A stretch of 26,665 bases of DNA from Planctomycetota bacterium (GTDB lineage: Bacteria; Planctomycetota; PUPC01; JACPCR01), in assembly GCA_030740295.1 (NCBI GenBank), contig JASLXP010000178.1, positions 1 through 26,665 on the forward strand. Direction: 5' to 3'. Positions within the stretch are counted from its first letter, which is position 1. Each line of letters begins with the position of its first letter. Below, piece after piece: positions 7,786 through 16,948 of this stretch. The notes below the pieces were generated by a model. The model did no database searches and was not told the origin of the DNA. It saw only the letters and a list, made by a program, of their open reading frames with translations. Position numbers and translations under genes: made by a program.

Positions 7786-9492
7786 ATGAAACATGAAAAT
7801 GCACACGCCCTGATCCCAACGGGCATCGTCGTTCTGTTCCTGACAGCCCTGTCGTCGAAGGCCGAGCCGGTTGCTGAGAAGCCGGGAATCCTGCTGCCCA
7901 TCACCCGGGTCATGATTTACGAAGACCGGGCCCTGATCGAGCGCTCCGGTGGTGTTGCCATGGAAGCCGGCGTGTACCAGGTCCGAATTTCACGTCTCCC
8001 GGTGGGGCTTGTCGAGGCATCGCTGCGGGCCTCGCTGCCGGATGCGGCGGGAGCACGGGTGCTCTCGGTCACGAGCCGCACCGAGGAGCGGCTGGAGACC
8101 CAGGACGAAAAACTGCGTGCCTTCGAAAAGGAGCAGACCGGCCTGGAGGCCCAGCAGCGGCAGCTCCAGGCGCGGGTTTCGGTCCTGAACAGCGAGAAGG
8201 CTTATCTTCAACAGTTCCAGCGGATCATCCTGAAGAGCCTCTCCGAGCGCACTACACTCGGCACGGTCAAGGCCGAGGAAATTCGAAGCGCAAATGAATT
8301 CCTGTCCAAGCGCCGCACAGAAGTGAGCGCTGCTCAACGCGACATTTCTCTCAAGACGAAGTTGTTGACAGAAAAGATGTCCGACGTTCAAAAGAACATT
8401 GCTACGATTGCCACACCCAATCGCAAAACGACGCGCTATGCAGACGTTGTCATCGAGAGTGCCGCAGGAGGAAATATCGCCCTCACTCTCAATTACCTGA
8501 TCGGCAATGCCAGTTGGCGCCCGCGCTATGAAGCGCGCCTTTCCGGCGGCAAGCTGGACGTACAGTATATGGGCGAAGTGCGGCAGGGAAGCGGCGAGCC
8601 GTGGGACAACGTGGAACTGGTGCTCTCCACCGCAAGGCCCTCCCTGGGCGCAACACGGCCCGTGCTGGCTGCTCTCAGAGTTGGCCTGCAGAAGGCAGAG
8701 GCCGTCAAGGATCTGGTCAGTGCGGTCGGGGATTATGCGGGCGCCATGGGTACGCCCGTGTCGGGAGAGGAAGGGGGGATCCCGACCGAAGGGGAGGTCG
8801 AAGTGAAGGAGTCCGGCACTTCCGTGGTCTTTCAATTGAAGGGACGATACACCATCCCCAGCGACCGCCGGGCCTCCAAAGTGCCCATTACTGCCTTCGA
8901 TGATTCGTCACCAAAGCTGAGCTTTGAAACAACGCCGAAACTGCTGCGTTACGTTTACCTCAAATGTGAAACCTCGAACAAGACCAGCTTTCCCATGCTG
9001 CCCGGGCAGGTCGACATTTTTCGGGAGAGCGGGTTCATGGGCACTTCACATCTGGCCTTCGTCTCGCCCGGGCGGGCACTGAAGTTGTCGTTCGGTATCG
9101 ATGAAGAGCTCAAGGTACAGCGAGTCCGTGACCCGAAAAGAACTCGCGTCGTGCGAAGCGGCCGCAAGAATATTTTCCGGTTTGTCATCGATACCGAGAT
9201 CGCCAACTACAAGGCAACGAAAGAGACCGTGTTTGTGGTGGACAATTACCCTGTCTCAGATGTCGAGGAAGCGGTCGTGAAGCTCGAGCGGGAAACGACC
9301 CGTCCGACGGTCAACAAGGAAAAGGTTGGCCGGCTGCAATGGGACCTGGTCCTTGATCCGGGCAAAAAGCGGACGATCCATCTGGAATACACCGTCACCC
9401 TTCCGAAGGACTTCCATTGGAACCCATTCGCCGGCGAGGATGAAAACGCAGCCCCTCAAGATATGAATCCCAGTCTCGGGCCGTCGTTTTAA
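7786..9492 (+). CDS. Exported mucoidy inhibitor MuiA-family protein (DUF4140/DUF4139), second copy
   Basis: The protein has 568 residues. ATG 7786 is preferred because GAGGA lies 7 bases upstream and it opens directly onto a signal peptide (1-26, ending SSKA). An upstream in-frame ATG at 7759 overlaps the previous stop as ATGA but lacks a clear ribosome binding site, so it is a weaker alternative. DUF4140 (about 38-110) begins ITRVMIYEDRALIERSG. A coiled coil (about 105-215, rich in Gln/Glu/Arg) and DUF4139 (about 215-545, with NASWRPRYEARL and EPWDNVELVLSTARPS) follow. This copy has the usual compact DUF4139 and keeps PW where the first copy has DW in the TGEDW signature. Two adjacent, diverged copies suggest a heteromeric pair. 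Confidence 0.85.
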   Translation: MKHENAHALIPTGIVVLFLTALSSKAEPVAEKPGILLPITRVMIYEDRALIERSGGVAMEAGVYQVRISRLPVGLVEASLRASLPDAAGARVLSVTSRTEERLETQDEKLRAFEKEQTGLEAQQRQLQARVSVLNSEKAYLQQFQRIILKSLSERTTLGTVKAEEIRSANEFLSKRRTEVSAAQRDISLKTKLLTEKMSDVQKNIATIATPNRKTTRYADVVIESAAGGNIALTLNYLIGNASWRPRYEARLSGGKLDVQYMGEVRQGSGEPWDNVELVLSTARPSLGATRPVLAALRVGLQKAEAVKDLVSAVGDYAGAMGTPVSGEEGGIPTEGEVEVKESGTSVVFQLKGRYTIPSDRRASKVPITAFDDSSPKLSFETTPKLLRYVYLKCETSNKTSFPMLPGQVDIFRESGFMGTSHLAFVSPGRALKLSFGIDEELKVQRVRDPKRTRVVRSGRKNIFRFVIDTEIANYKATKETVFVVDNYPVSDVEEAVVKLERETTRPTVNKEKVGRLQWDLVLDPGKKRTIHLEYTVTLPKDFHWNPFAGEDENAAPQDMNPSLGPSF

Positions 9493-9534
9493 ATCCAGCG
9501 CGTTGAAGGACCGCTGGCGCCGTTCCGTGCGTAT

Positions 9535-12500
9535 ATGAGAGATCGTGTTCGCCCTCTGAAGATTATGAGAAGCAGACAATTCATCGCGCTTGTGGCCATG
9601 GCCGTTGGTCAATGCTCTTGCACCATCCATGCTCAAGATAGTGGGCAATTTGGTGATAAAGGCATCGTGGCTCACTGGACCTTCAATGAGGCAGACGGTT
9701 CTGGCTTATTGAACCAGAAGGGCTCCGGCAATAACGGCGCTATGAGCAATCCGAAGGGCTTCCTGCGGGTTGCCGGACCGTTTGGCGGGCGAGCCGTGGC
9801 ATTCACTGATCCCGATCAGAAGATCGCCGGAAGTGACAGGGCGTTCCCCGCAGGCAAGATGTCCGGCTCGATCAGCCTTTGGTTTAACGTTCCGCCTGGC
9901 GCGCGCGACATGGTCCTGTTCTGCTACGGAACTCCGGAACGGGGGAGAGGCCGCGGCTTGTGGCTCGTCAACGAAAAACAACTCTGTTTCTATTTCTGGG
10001 GACATCCTGCCGACCTTCACGTGCGACCCGGGGGCGGCGTCACTCCCAATCAATGGCATCATCTGGCGGCCACCTTCGACGGCACCACGGCAACACTGTA
10101 TTTTGATGGTAAGGCCCTGGGCGAAAAGACAGCCAATATCGACACAAAACTCAACGGTCATTACCAGTTTGGCGAGAACCTCGTAAAAGACGCCAAGGGC
10201 TACAAAGGGCTTATGGACGAAGCAATCGTCCTCGATCGGGCCCTGTCCGCGGAAGAAATCGAGAATTACTACCTCAGACATGCGCTGATCCTGAAACGCT
10301 TGCCCGAAGAAAAACTGGCTACGTTCGAGAAGGTCACCGAAGGCATTCGCAAGAAACAGCGCAAGCTCCTTGAGAAGCAGATTGGCGATCTGGGCTTTGA
10401 TGAAATTGTGTTTGCAGTTCGTCAGCCGGGTCGGGATGGCCACTGGTACGCCAACTTCAGTCACCGCTGCGAAGACCCGGCGAGAGTTCTCTATGGTGAC
10501 GGAGGCCGCCTCTGCGCGCTTAATATCAAGACCGGCAAGCTGCGGACCTTGCTCGATGATCCGAAAGGTGGCGTACGCGATCCACAGGTACACTACAGCG
10601 GAAAGAAAATCCTCTTCTCATACCGCAGGGGCGGACAGCCCTACTACCATCTGTACGAAATCGGCACTGATGGCTCCAACCTGAAGCAACTGACTGAAGG
10701 GCCATTCGATGATTTCGAACCGGCTTATCTACCTGATGGCGGGATCATATTCTGTTCCAGCCGGATCAAGTGTAATGTCCCATGCTACTACACCCGAGTG
10801 GCAGTCCTGTATCGATGCGATGGTGACGGCACGCATATACGCCGGCTTTCATCAAATGTTGAGCACGAAAATACTCCGTGGGTCTTGCCCGATGGACGAG
10901 TTCTCTACCTGAGATGGGAGTACGTGGACCGAAGCCAGGTCAGATTCCATCACCTGTGGACCACAAATCCCGATGGTACGGGACAATCCGTGTACTTCGG
11001 AAATATGCACGGCGGAGGCACCTTCATTGACGCCAAACCAATCCCTGACTCCGTGAAAGCGGTCATGATCCACTCCCCGGGGCACGGCAGGCGAGAGCAC
11101 GAGGGATTTGTGGAAATCGTTGATCCCCGTGATGGGCCGGACTGCAAGGGCAATGTCCTCCGTGTTACACCCAGACCTCGATGGCGAGACCCCTACCCTC
11201 TGTCAGAAAAGATTTTTCTCGTCGCGGGGCCCGGCCCGCATCAGATCAGCCTGCTCAGCGCTGACGGCAAGAGCGTTCCCATGCTCAAACTGTCGCCCGT
11301 GGACATCAAGGCCAACCTGTGGTTACACGAGCCACGCCCGATCCGGAGCCGCGCGAGAGAACGCGTGATCCCGCCACGAGTGGATCTCGATAAAGCCACC
11401 GGAACAGTCGTCTTGCAGGATGTCTATATCGGCAGAAATATGAAAGGCGTGAAGCGTGGCGATATCAAGAAGCTCCTGGTCATGGAAGTCCTGCATATGC
11501 CGGTTAAACCCAATCGTGACTGGCAGCAGATGGTTTCGTTTGACGGAAATACGGGCGGCTCATTTTCGCTGCAACGGGTCGTTGGTACCGTTCCAGTTGA
11601 GAAAGACGGCTCGGCACATTTCGAGGCACCTGCACTGCGGCCGCTGTTCTTCGTGGCGCTTGATGAAGACAATCTATCCGTCAAGCGCATGCAGAGCTTC
11701 ATGACTGTCCAGCCGGGCGAATCCATAAGCTGTGTAGGCTGTCATGAAGAGAGAGTGGGCGCGCCACCCATCACGCGCCCATTGCTGGCCATGAATCGAG
11801 GGCCGAGCACCATTCAGGCGATCAAAGACATCCCTCATGTGTTCGACTATCCCCGTGACATCCAGCCAATCCTGGATAAGCATTGCGTGGCCTGTCACGG
11901 ATACAAAAAGACAGAGCAGGGCGGCCCCTACTCCGGCAAGGTATTACTGAGCGGCGACCGCGGCATCTTCTACAGCCAGAGTTACGCTGCCCTGCGCGCA
12001 AAACGCCAGGTGGCAGACGGCTTCAACGGCAACGGCAACAGGGCTCCCCGCACGATAGGCACATCCGCGAGTCCATTGATGAAGAAGCTGGATGGCGAAC
12101 ACCCGTCTTCGACTGCAGGTACGCCGCGGCATGCCAGGGCCAAGTTGTCCAGGCACGAGAAGGATATGATCCGCTACTGGATCGAGAGCGCGGGAACTTT
12201 CGCCGGCACCTACGCGGCACTGGGCAAGGGATTCATCTTTCCGCGCAAGGCCGTGGTTTCCGGAAATGTGCACAAGGCCCGTTGCGCAGCCTGCCACAGG
12301 GGCAAATTTCCAATCTCAAAGAATGACCCCCGGACACACTGGTTCTACAACCTGGACCATCCGGAGAAGTCCGTCGTACTGCTTGCGCCCCTGGCCAAGA
12401 CCGCGGGAGGCTGGGAACTCTGCAAAAGCAAAAACGGCAAAGATCCCAGTCCCGTTTTCGGCGCCGTGACTGATCCTGACTATTCAAAAATACTCGCGGA

Positions 12501-12705
12501 GATCAGAAAACTGGCCGCACAACTGGAACAGAACAAACGCTACGATATGCCCGGTTTCAAACCTCATCCAGCCTATATCCGGGAGATGAAGTCCTGGGGC
12601 ATTTTGCCGGCCGACCATAAGTGGAGCGGGTATGAGGACATGTTCAGAACCGACCGCGCTTACTGGAAATCGCTGCAATATCAGCCAGAGGTCATGAAGC
12701 AATAA
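9535..12705 (+). CDS. Exported LamG / HzsA-related protein with three CXXCH cytochrome c motifs
   Basis: The protein has 1056 residues. An export signal lies near the N-terminus and includes MRSRQFIALVAMA. An in-frame ATG at 9565 is an equally possible start, and neither has a strong ribosome binding site. Residues about 43-250 form a LamG domain (VAHWTFNEADGSG, QWHHLAATFDG). Residues about 290-590 look like a TolB/WD40-type propeller with 'DG' turns (EIGTDGSNLKQLTEGP). The C-terminal part has CVGCH (733-737), CVACH (784-788) and CAACH (917-921), typical covalent haem c sites. This order matches the family annotated as HzsA-related, after the hydrazine synthase alpha subunit. The other hydrazine synthase subunits are not present here, so that activity is not claimed. 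A periplasmic electron-transfer or redox role is inferred. Confidence 0.8.
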   Translation: MRDRVRPLKIMRSRQFIALVAMAVGQCSCTIHAQDSGQFGDKGIVAHWTFNEADGSGLLNQKGSGNNGAMSNPKGFLRVAGPFGGRAVAFTDPDQKIAGSDRAFPAGKMSGSISLWFNVPPGARDMVLFCYGTPERGRGRGLWLVNEKQLCFYFWGHPADLHVRPGGGVTPNQWHHLAATFDGTTATLYFDGKALGEKTANIDTKLNGHYQFGENLVKDAKGYKGLMDEAIVLDRALSAEEIENYYLRHALILKRLPEEKLATFEKVTEGIRKKQRKLLEKQIGDLGFDEIVFAVRQPGRDGHWYANFSHRCEDPARVLYGDGGRLCALNIKTGKLRTLLDDPKGGVRDPQVHYSGKKILFSYRRGGQPYYHLYEIGTDGSNLKQLTEGPFDDFEPAYLPDGGIIFCSSRIKCNVPCYYTRVAVLYRCDGDGTHIRRLSSNVEHENTPWVLPDGRVLYLRWEYVDRSQVRFHHLWTTNPDGTGQSVYFGNMHGGGTFIDAKPIPDSVKAVMIHSPGHGRREHEGFVEIVDPRDGPDCKGNVLRVTPRPRWRDPYPLSEKIFLVAGPGPHQISLLSADGKSVPMLKLSPVDIKANLWLHEPRPIRSRARERVIPPRVDLDKATGTVVLQDVYIGRNMKGVKRGDIKKLLVMEVLHMPVKPNRDWQQMVSFDGNTGGSFSLQRVVGTVPVEKDGSAHFEAPALRPLFFVALDEDNLSVKRMQSFMTVQPGESISCVGCHEERVGAPPITRPLLAMNRGPSTIQAIKDIPHVFDYPRDIQPILDKHCVACHGYKKTEQGGPYSGKVLLSGDRGIFYSQSYAALRAKRQVADGFNGNGNRAPRTIGTSASPLMKKLDGEHPSSTAGTPRHARAKLSRHEKDMIRYWIESAGTFAGTYAALGKGFIFPRKAVVSGNVHKARCAACHRGKFPISKNDPRTHWFYNLDHPEKSVVLLAPLAKTAGGWELCKSKNGKDPSPVFGAVTDPDYSKILAEIRKLAAQLEQNKRYDMPGFKPHPAYIREMKSWGILPADHKWSGYEDMFRTDRAYWKSLQYQPEVMKQ

Positions 12706-12913
12706 GAAGTGTCGAACAAATCGCCAGAAGGCTATTTATGATCGGTGGGTGCAGTCGCCCTTGCGGCTCGGCGAAGAAGCTCGTGCTCCGCCTGATTAGC
12801 TCCCAATCCCTTGCCTGGGACGTGCCTCATCGTGATGACGATTTGCCAACAGTTCTTAACTCGCACTCCCGCTGGCCACCATACGACACGGGCCAATATT
12901 TGGGCTACAGTTC

Positions 12914-12929
12914 CTGAGTATCGACTCAG
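12914..12929. other. Small perfect inverted repeat before the metallopeptidase gene
   Basis: CTGAGT (12914-12919) and ACTCAG (12924-12929) flank ATCG. It ends 23 bases before the chosen start at 12953. It could be an operator or a leader hairpin, or may be chance. The rest of the gap at 12706-12952 shows no gene or clear signal. Confidence 0.3.
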
Positions 12930-12952
12930 TGCCATCCCTCCAAGGCGAGCCA

Positions 12953-15025
12953 ATGCCCTTCCCTGCGTATTTGAGAGGACGAGCTCATTCTCTGATGGCA
13001 ACGCTGGTGCTGTTTTCGCAGAGCATGGCGATGGTCAGATCGGAGGAGGCCGCGCCTCCCGTAAGACAGGTACGACTCGGCCTGACCGCGTTTGAATTTC
13101 GTGACATTTCGAGCCGGCTGGCGAAGGAAGGGTACCTTCTGTCGCACATTTCTACCTTCCCGGTCAAGCGGCGGATCAGGTACGCAGCGATCTGGGCGAA
13201 AGATGCCGACGAGACAACGGAACTGCGGCATTGGCTCTCTCAATACGATTATCGGAAAGTCTATCTGGACATGGTCGATCGAAGCTTCGTCCTGAGCCAT
13301 ATTTCCGTTGCCTACGGCCTCGGCGGCAGATTCGCAGCGATTTTCCAGAAGGGCAAGGCGGAACAGAAGGTCAAGACTTCGTTGAAGCAGGAGGAATTCG
13401 AGAGAACCGTCAGCGAGATGCGGGCACTTGGATTTCGATTGAGCAGCATCAACGGTTATGGATTAAGAAGGGAGGACAGGTTCATCGCCATTTTTGTCAG
13501 GGAGGCAGGGCCGGACCTGCATTGGGGAATTGGCCTGTCACGATCCGAATTGAAAGCGCAGTTCGATGAGCTGCCGGGCAAGGGGTACCGGCCTGTTGGC
13601 CTCAGTGGGTACAACGCCGGTGACGAAGTGAAGTACGCCCTCCTGTGGGAACAGACGAAGGGCCCTCCATGGACGGTCCGCTCGCGCCTCTCTCCTGAAG
13701 GCTTTGCCAGCAAGAACAAAGAGATGGTGGAAAGAGGCTACCAACTGGTGCTTGTGGATGGGTACACGGTCGAGGGCATGCCACATTACGCAGCTCTGTG
13801 GGAGAACCTGAAAACGCCTGGCGAGCTTGCGGCCCGGGCCAAACGGAAACGCGCTGCGGAGCTGCGGCATCAGGCGGCGGCTCAAAGAAAACTGGGACAT
13901 GACAATCTGGCCCTGCAATTACTGAGCAAGTCGATTGCGCTCGACCCCTCCAATGCAGGAGCAAGATATTCAAGGGCTAAAATCCACTACCGGAGCCGCG
14001 ACGCGAAGGAAGCGCTGAGCGATCTCGATCAGGCCGTGCGACTCTCACCCGGTTACACCGATGCCTTACTTCTGCGTTCATCCGTCCACCGCCACCTGGG
14101 CCGCCTGGAGGATTCCATCGTCGATGTTGACCGAGTGATCGAGCTCAAGCCCGAAAGTGACTACGCTGCGGGGTTAAAGAAAAGTCTGGAGGTCGTCCGC
14201 AGGGGGCCCGATTGGGACAAGACTTACAGGACTGAATCGGAACACTATCGCCTGAGCACTTCGATCAGCCAGGACGTGGCGGTGGCCACTTCAAACAAGC
14301 TTGAGCAGATCCATCAGGTCTACACGGACCTGTTTGGACTGAAAGGCGCCAAGACCAACGGGCGATTAATAGTGAAGGTCTTCGCGGAAAAGTCCGAATA
14401 TGAGCGATACCTTGTAGAGCGCAGCCTGCCCGGCGCCGAAGACGAGGCCCGAGTCGAGGCCCACTGGCAGAACGGACAGTATTCCCGCAGGTTTAAGGAG
14501 CTGCTCCTTCGGCACGACAGCCGGGAATCAAAGTTCCGGGCTCACATTTACCACGAAGCTTTTCACCAGTTTCTGGATTATCTCATTGCAAGCCCTCCAC
14601 CATGGTTCAACGAAGGGCTTGCAGAGCATTTCGAAGTCGGCCGCCTTTCCGCTGACGGTTTTCAGCTCGGCCGCGTGCAGCAAAGACATCTGAAGCTGCT
14701 TCGGCAAGCACTGGCCATCGGGGAACAGGCGCCCATCGAAAAACTCCTCACACTGAGCCGAACGGAATTCTACGATTCCAGACCCTCCGCCATTGAGGGA
14801 AACCTCAAACTGTCCGTTCACTATGCCGAGGCATGGTCATTCATACACTTCCTCATCCATTCGGAGGACGGCCAATACAAGAAGGTCATCCGAGATTACT
14901 ACCAGGCCCTCAAAGCTGGTCAAAGGGCCAACGACGCATTCCAGGAAGTCCTCGGCCGTGCCAATTTCAAGAAGGTGCAAAAAGCCTGGGAGGCGTACGT
15001 CCTAACGCTCGGGAGCTCTGGGTAA
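12953..15025 (+). CDS. Exported protein with five BTRD1-type repeats, TPR region and DUF1570-like zinc metallopeptidase domain
   Basis: The protein has 690 residues. ATG 12953 is chosen because AAGGCGAG lies just upstream and a signal peptide follows. GTG 12929 and ATG 12995 are in-frame alternatives. Residues about 41-285 hold five repeats of about 45 residues, each with a 'GYxLxxIxGY...RYAAIW' pattern. These match the bacterial tandem repeat domain 1 / polyglycine hydrolase-like structural repeat. TPR helices occupy about 290-400 (AAQRKLGHDNLALQLLSKSI and similar). The C-terminal third contains HEAFH at 534-538 and WFNEGLAEHF at 551-560, a gluzincin-like active site with E554 as a likely third zinc ligand, as in DUF1570/peptidase MA-like proteins. 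An exported protease with protein-binding modules is inferred; the substrate is unknown. Confidence 0.8.
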   Translation: MPFPAYLRGRAHSLMATLVLFSQSMAMVRSEEAAPPVRQVRLGLTAFEFRDISSRLAKEGYLLSHISTFPVKRRIRYAAIWAKDADETTELRHWLSQYDYRKVYLDMVDRSFVLSHISVAYGLGGRFAAIFQKGKAEQKVKTSLKQEEFERTVSEMRALGFRLSSINGYGLRREDRFIAIFVREAGPDLHWGIGLSRSELKAQFDELPGKGYRPVGLSGYNAGDEVKYALLWEQTKGPPWTVRSRLSPEGFASKNKEMVERGYQLVLVDGYTVEGMPHYAALWENLKTPGELAARAKRKRAAELRHQAAAQRKLGHDNLALQLLSKSIALDPSNAGARYSRAKIHYRSRDAKEALSDLDQAVRLSPGYTDALLLRSSVHRHLGRLEDSIVDVDRVIELKPESDYAAGLKKSLEVVRRGPDWDKTYRTESEHYRLSTSISQDVAVATSNKLEQIHQVYTDLFGLKGAKTNGRLIVKVFAEKSEYERYLVERSLPGAEDEARVEAHWQNGQYSRRFKELLLRHDSRESKFRAHIYHEAFHQFLDYLIASPPPWFNEGLAEHFEVGRLSADGFQLGRVQQRHLKLLRQALAIGEQAPIEKLLTLSRTEFYDSRPSAIEGNLKLSVHYAEAWSFIHFLIHSEDGQYKKVIRDYYQALKAGQRANDAFQEVLGRANFKKVQKAWEAYVLTLGSSG

Positions 15026-15127
15026 GGAGAAGACCGGGCAGAAAACGAGCTCTTTCGTTTTCGACAGAAATATCCCTGGAAATTCTGAAGCATCGATGCA
15101 GTGGTCGCCGCTCCACTTCTTGCGATT

Positions 15128-15154
15128 CGGAGTCATGGTATTTTTGTGACTCCG
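15128..15154. terminator. Hairpin between convergent genes, possible terminator
   Basis: CGGAGTCA (15128-15135) and TGACTCCG (15147-15154) form a perfect 8-bp stem with an 11-base loop. It lies between the metallopeptidase gene and the convergent sulfatase gene. There is no T-run after it on either strand, so intrinsic termination is uncertain. The rest of 15026-15231 shows no gene. Confidence 0.35.
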
Positions 15155-15231
15155 CCCAAGGCTGTCTCCCAGGACCATCGGTAACCAGGGCAACCTGTCG
15201 CCACGAGGTCCTGAGCGAAGCGCACAGCTTG

Positions 15232-16707
15232 CTACTTGATCCTCGGCACGTATCCCTTCGGAAACATCTCAACGATCTGCTGATGTCGCGCATCCTGGTA
15301 GAGCAGTCCCGCGTCCGGCGTGGATGGCGTTTGCGCTGGCGGCTCGAAATAGCGCCAGGTGTCGCCACCGACAGGTGCTTCGTAGCCGTCCGATTTAAAG
15401 CGCTCTATTAACCTGCCGCGGTAGTCGGCGAGTGTACGATCGAAGGCTGCGTGGCCAGCGAGGTTCCTTTCCTCCAATTTGTTTCTTTCCTTTTGAAAGA
15501 GATATTCCTTTCGGTCTGCCGCGGAATAAATGTATTTATGATCGTCATCCACGAGCATGTAAACGCCATTCCCCTCGCGGCTAAGTTGGCCGAGAACGGC
15601 CTCCCTTGTTTCGCCGCTCGCAATCGAAGCCAGATCAGAACCCGAGTGTTTGTCCTCTTTCTCTAGCCCGGCCGCGGACAGAAAAGTTGGAAGCGCGTCC
15701 ACCAGGCTGACCGGACTCTCGTGACGCTTCCCAGCTTCAAAACGCTCCGGATAACGAACGAGCAGCGGCACTCGCGCGGCCACGTCAAGGAACGAACGTT
15801 TGCCGTAGCAGTTGTAATCGCCGAGATGCTCACCGTGATCCGATGTGTAAAGGATGAGTGTGTTATCAATCTCACCCGTCTCGTCCAGGTGTGCAAGGAT
15901 GCGCCCAAGGTGATAATCGATCATCGAAATGCACGCATAGTAAGACGCCCGCATGGTGCGAAGGAGATTCATGTCCATGCCCTGATCACGATACTTGTAT
16001 CGGTTCTGGTGTTTGTGCCACCATGTGTGGAGCTCCTCGTAATCGGCCGGCAAAAATGGCAACGGCATTTCGACCGGGCGGTAGAGCCGGTACCACGGCA
16101 CGGGGGATTCGAAGGGCGGATGAGGCTTGATGTAACTTGTCCAGAGGAAGAACGGCCGATCTGTGTCGCGGGCTTCGAGGAACTCAATACTTCTGTCTGA
16201 AACCCAGCTCGTGTGGTGCAGCCGCTCGGGCAACTGTGAGGGTTGCGGGATGTAGTAGTACTCACTTCGTTCGCCTTGAGGAGCAACGATGTGTTGGTAA
16301 TTGTTCTCGTTTAAGAAATCCTTGAAGTCGTCATTACCACCACCTTCTTCTGAGTAGACACGGCTCTCGTAGCCCCACATTCGGCGGCTGTCAGGGCTGA
16401 AATGCATTTTGCCTATGCCGTGCGTCTGATACCCAGCCTCATTCAGATACTGCATGATGGACGTGCCTTCTTCGGGCATCGGCTCGTTGGATGTGCAGTT
16501 GGTCTGATGGGGGTATTGTCCCAGCACAAAACTGCATCGTGAAGAGACGCACACAGGTGAAGGACAGTAGGCCGAGGTAAAACTCGTTCCCTCATGAACG
16601 AGACGGTCGAGGACAGGAGTCTGGATGAGGTCGTTGCCGAGCGCGGCCACGGTGTCGAAGCGCTGCTGGTCGGTCATTACTACAAGGATGTTTGGTCTGG
16701 CAGTCAT
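15232..16707 (-). CDS. Sulfatase (alkaline phosphatase superfamily), no visible signal peptide
   Basis: The protein has 491 residues. ATG 16707 begins MTARPNILVVMTDQQRFD, the usual start of the sulfatase core. An upstream in-frame ATG (16767) would add 20 residues encoded largely by a degenerate heptad repeat and is rejected. The active-site cysteine is C53 in CPSPVCVSSRCSF, expected to be converted to formylglycine. The motif is C-X-S-X-R, not the more usual C-X-P/A-X-R. Metal ligands include D13 and the DHGEHLGDY region. Sulfate-ester hydrolysis is expected; the substrate cannot be told. With no export signal, it may act on imported sulfated oligosaccharides or be exported another way. No formylglycine-generating enzyme is in the window. 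Confidence 0.85.
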   Translation of the reverse strand: MTARPNILVVMTDQQRFDTVAALGNDLIQTPVLDRLVHEGTSFTSAYCPSPVCVSSRCSFVLGQYPHQTNCTSNEPMPEEGTSIMQYLNEAGYQTHGIGKMHFSPDSRRMWGYESRVYSEEGGGNDDFKDFLNENNYQHIVAPQGERSEYYYIPQPSQLPERLHHTSWVSDRSIEFLEARDTDRPFFLWTSYIKPHPPFESPVPWYRLYRPVEMPLPFLPADYEELHTWWHKHQNRYKYRDQGMDMNLLRTMRASYYACISMIDYHLGRILAHLDETGEIDNTLILYTSDHGEHLGDYNCYGKRSFLDVAARVPLLVRYPERFEAGKRHESPVSLVDALPTFLSAAGLEKEDKHSGSDLASIASGETREAVLGQLSREGNGVYMLVDDDHKYIYSAADRKEYLFQKERNKLEERNLAGHAAFDRTLADYRGRLIERFKSDGYEAPVGGDTWRYFEPPAQTPSTPDAGLLYQDARHQQIVEMFPKGYVPRIK

Positions 16708-16709
16708 GG

Positions 16710-16745
16710 TTGATGATTGATGGTCAATGGTTAAATGGCTGATGG
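16710..16745. repeat. Degenerate 7-bp repeat tract at the sulfatase start
   Basis: Read on the plus strand, TTGATGA (16710-16716), TTGATGG (16717-16723), TCAATGG (16724-16730), TTAAATGG (16731-16738) and CTGATGG (16739-16745) follow each other. The tract lies immediately before the sulfatase start codon, in the divergent intergenic region. Confidence 0.5.
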
Positions 16746-16864
16746 TCAGGACGGCAGAAAGGTCCACTTTTCGCGTTTATGGTCTCACCATTCAATCTCA
16801 TCCCTCTGCACAAAAGAGGTGGCAGGGACGCTATCGCGCGCCCTGTTACACGGTCAATTCCATC

Positions 16865-16892
16865 TTGACTTGTATGTCGTTCAAACTATGTT
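16865..16892 (+). promoter_or_regulatory. Candidate promoter for the small Lys-tailed secreted protein
   Basis: TTGACT (16865-16870), a 16-base spacer and TATGTT (16887-16892) lie about 57 bases before the start at 16949. The spacing and -10 element are identical to the candidate at 1601-1628. Confidence 0.4.
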
Positions 16893-16948
16893 CACAGATT
16901 CCCCCCGTGCGTGACGGGTCGTTTAACCCATTTTGACAGGAGTCTCCT

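Noticed and set aside
9535..12705. True hydrazine synthase alpha subunit
   Set aside because: Only the alpha-like architecture is present, without beta/gamma subunit genes or other anammox genes.
12811..13095. Short plus-strand open frame before the metallopeptidase gene
   Set aside because: It overlaps the start of the real gene in another frame and has no supporting signal.
16722..16727. Minus-strand TTGACC as a sulfatase promoter
   Set aside because: A -10 at the usual distance would fall inside the sulfatase coding region.
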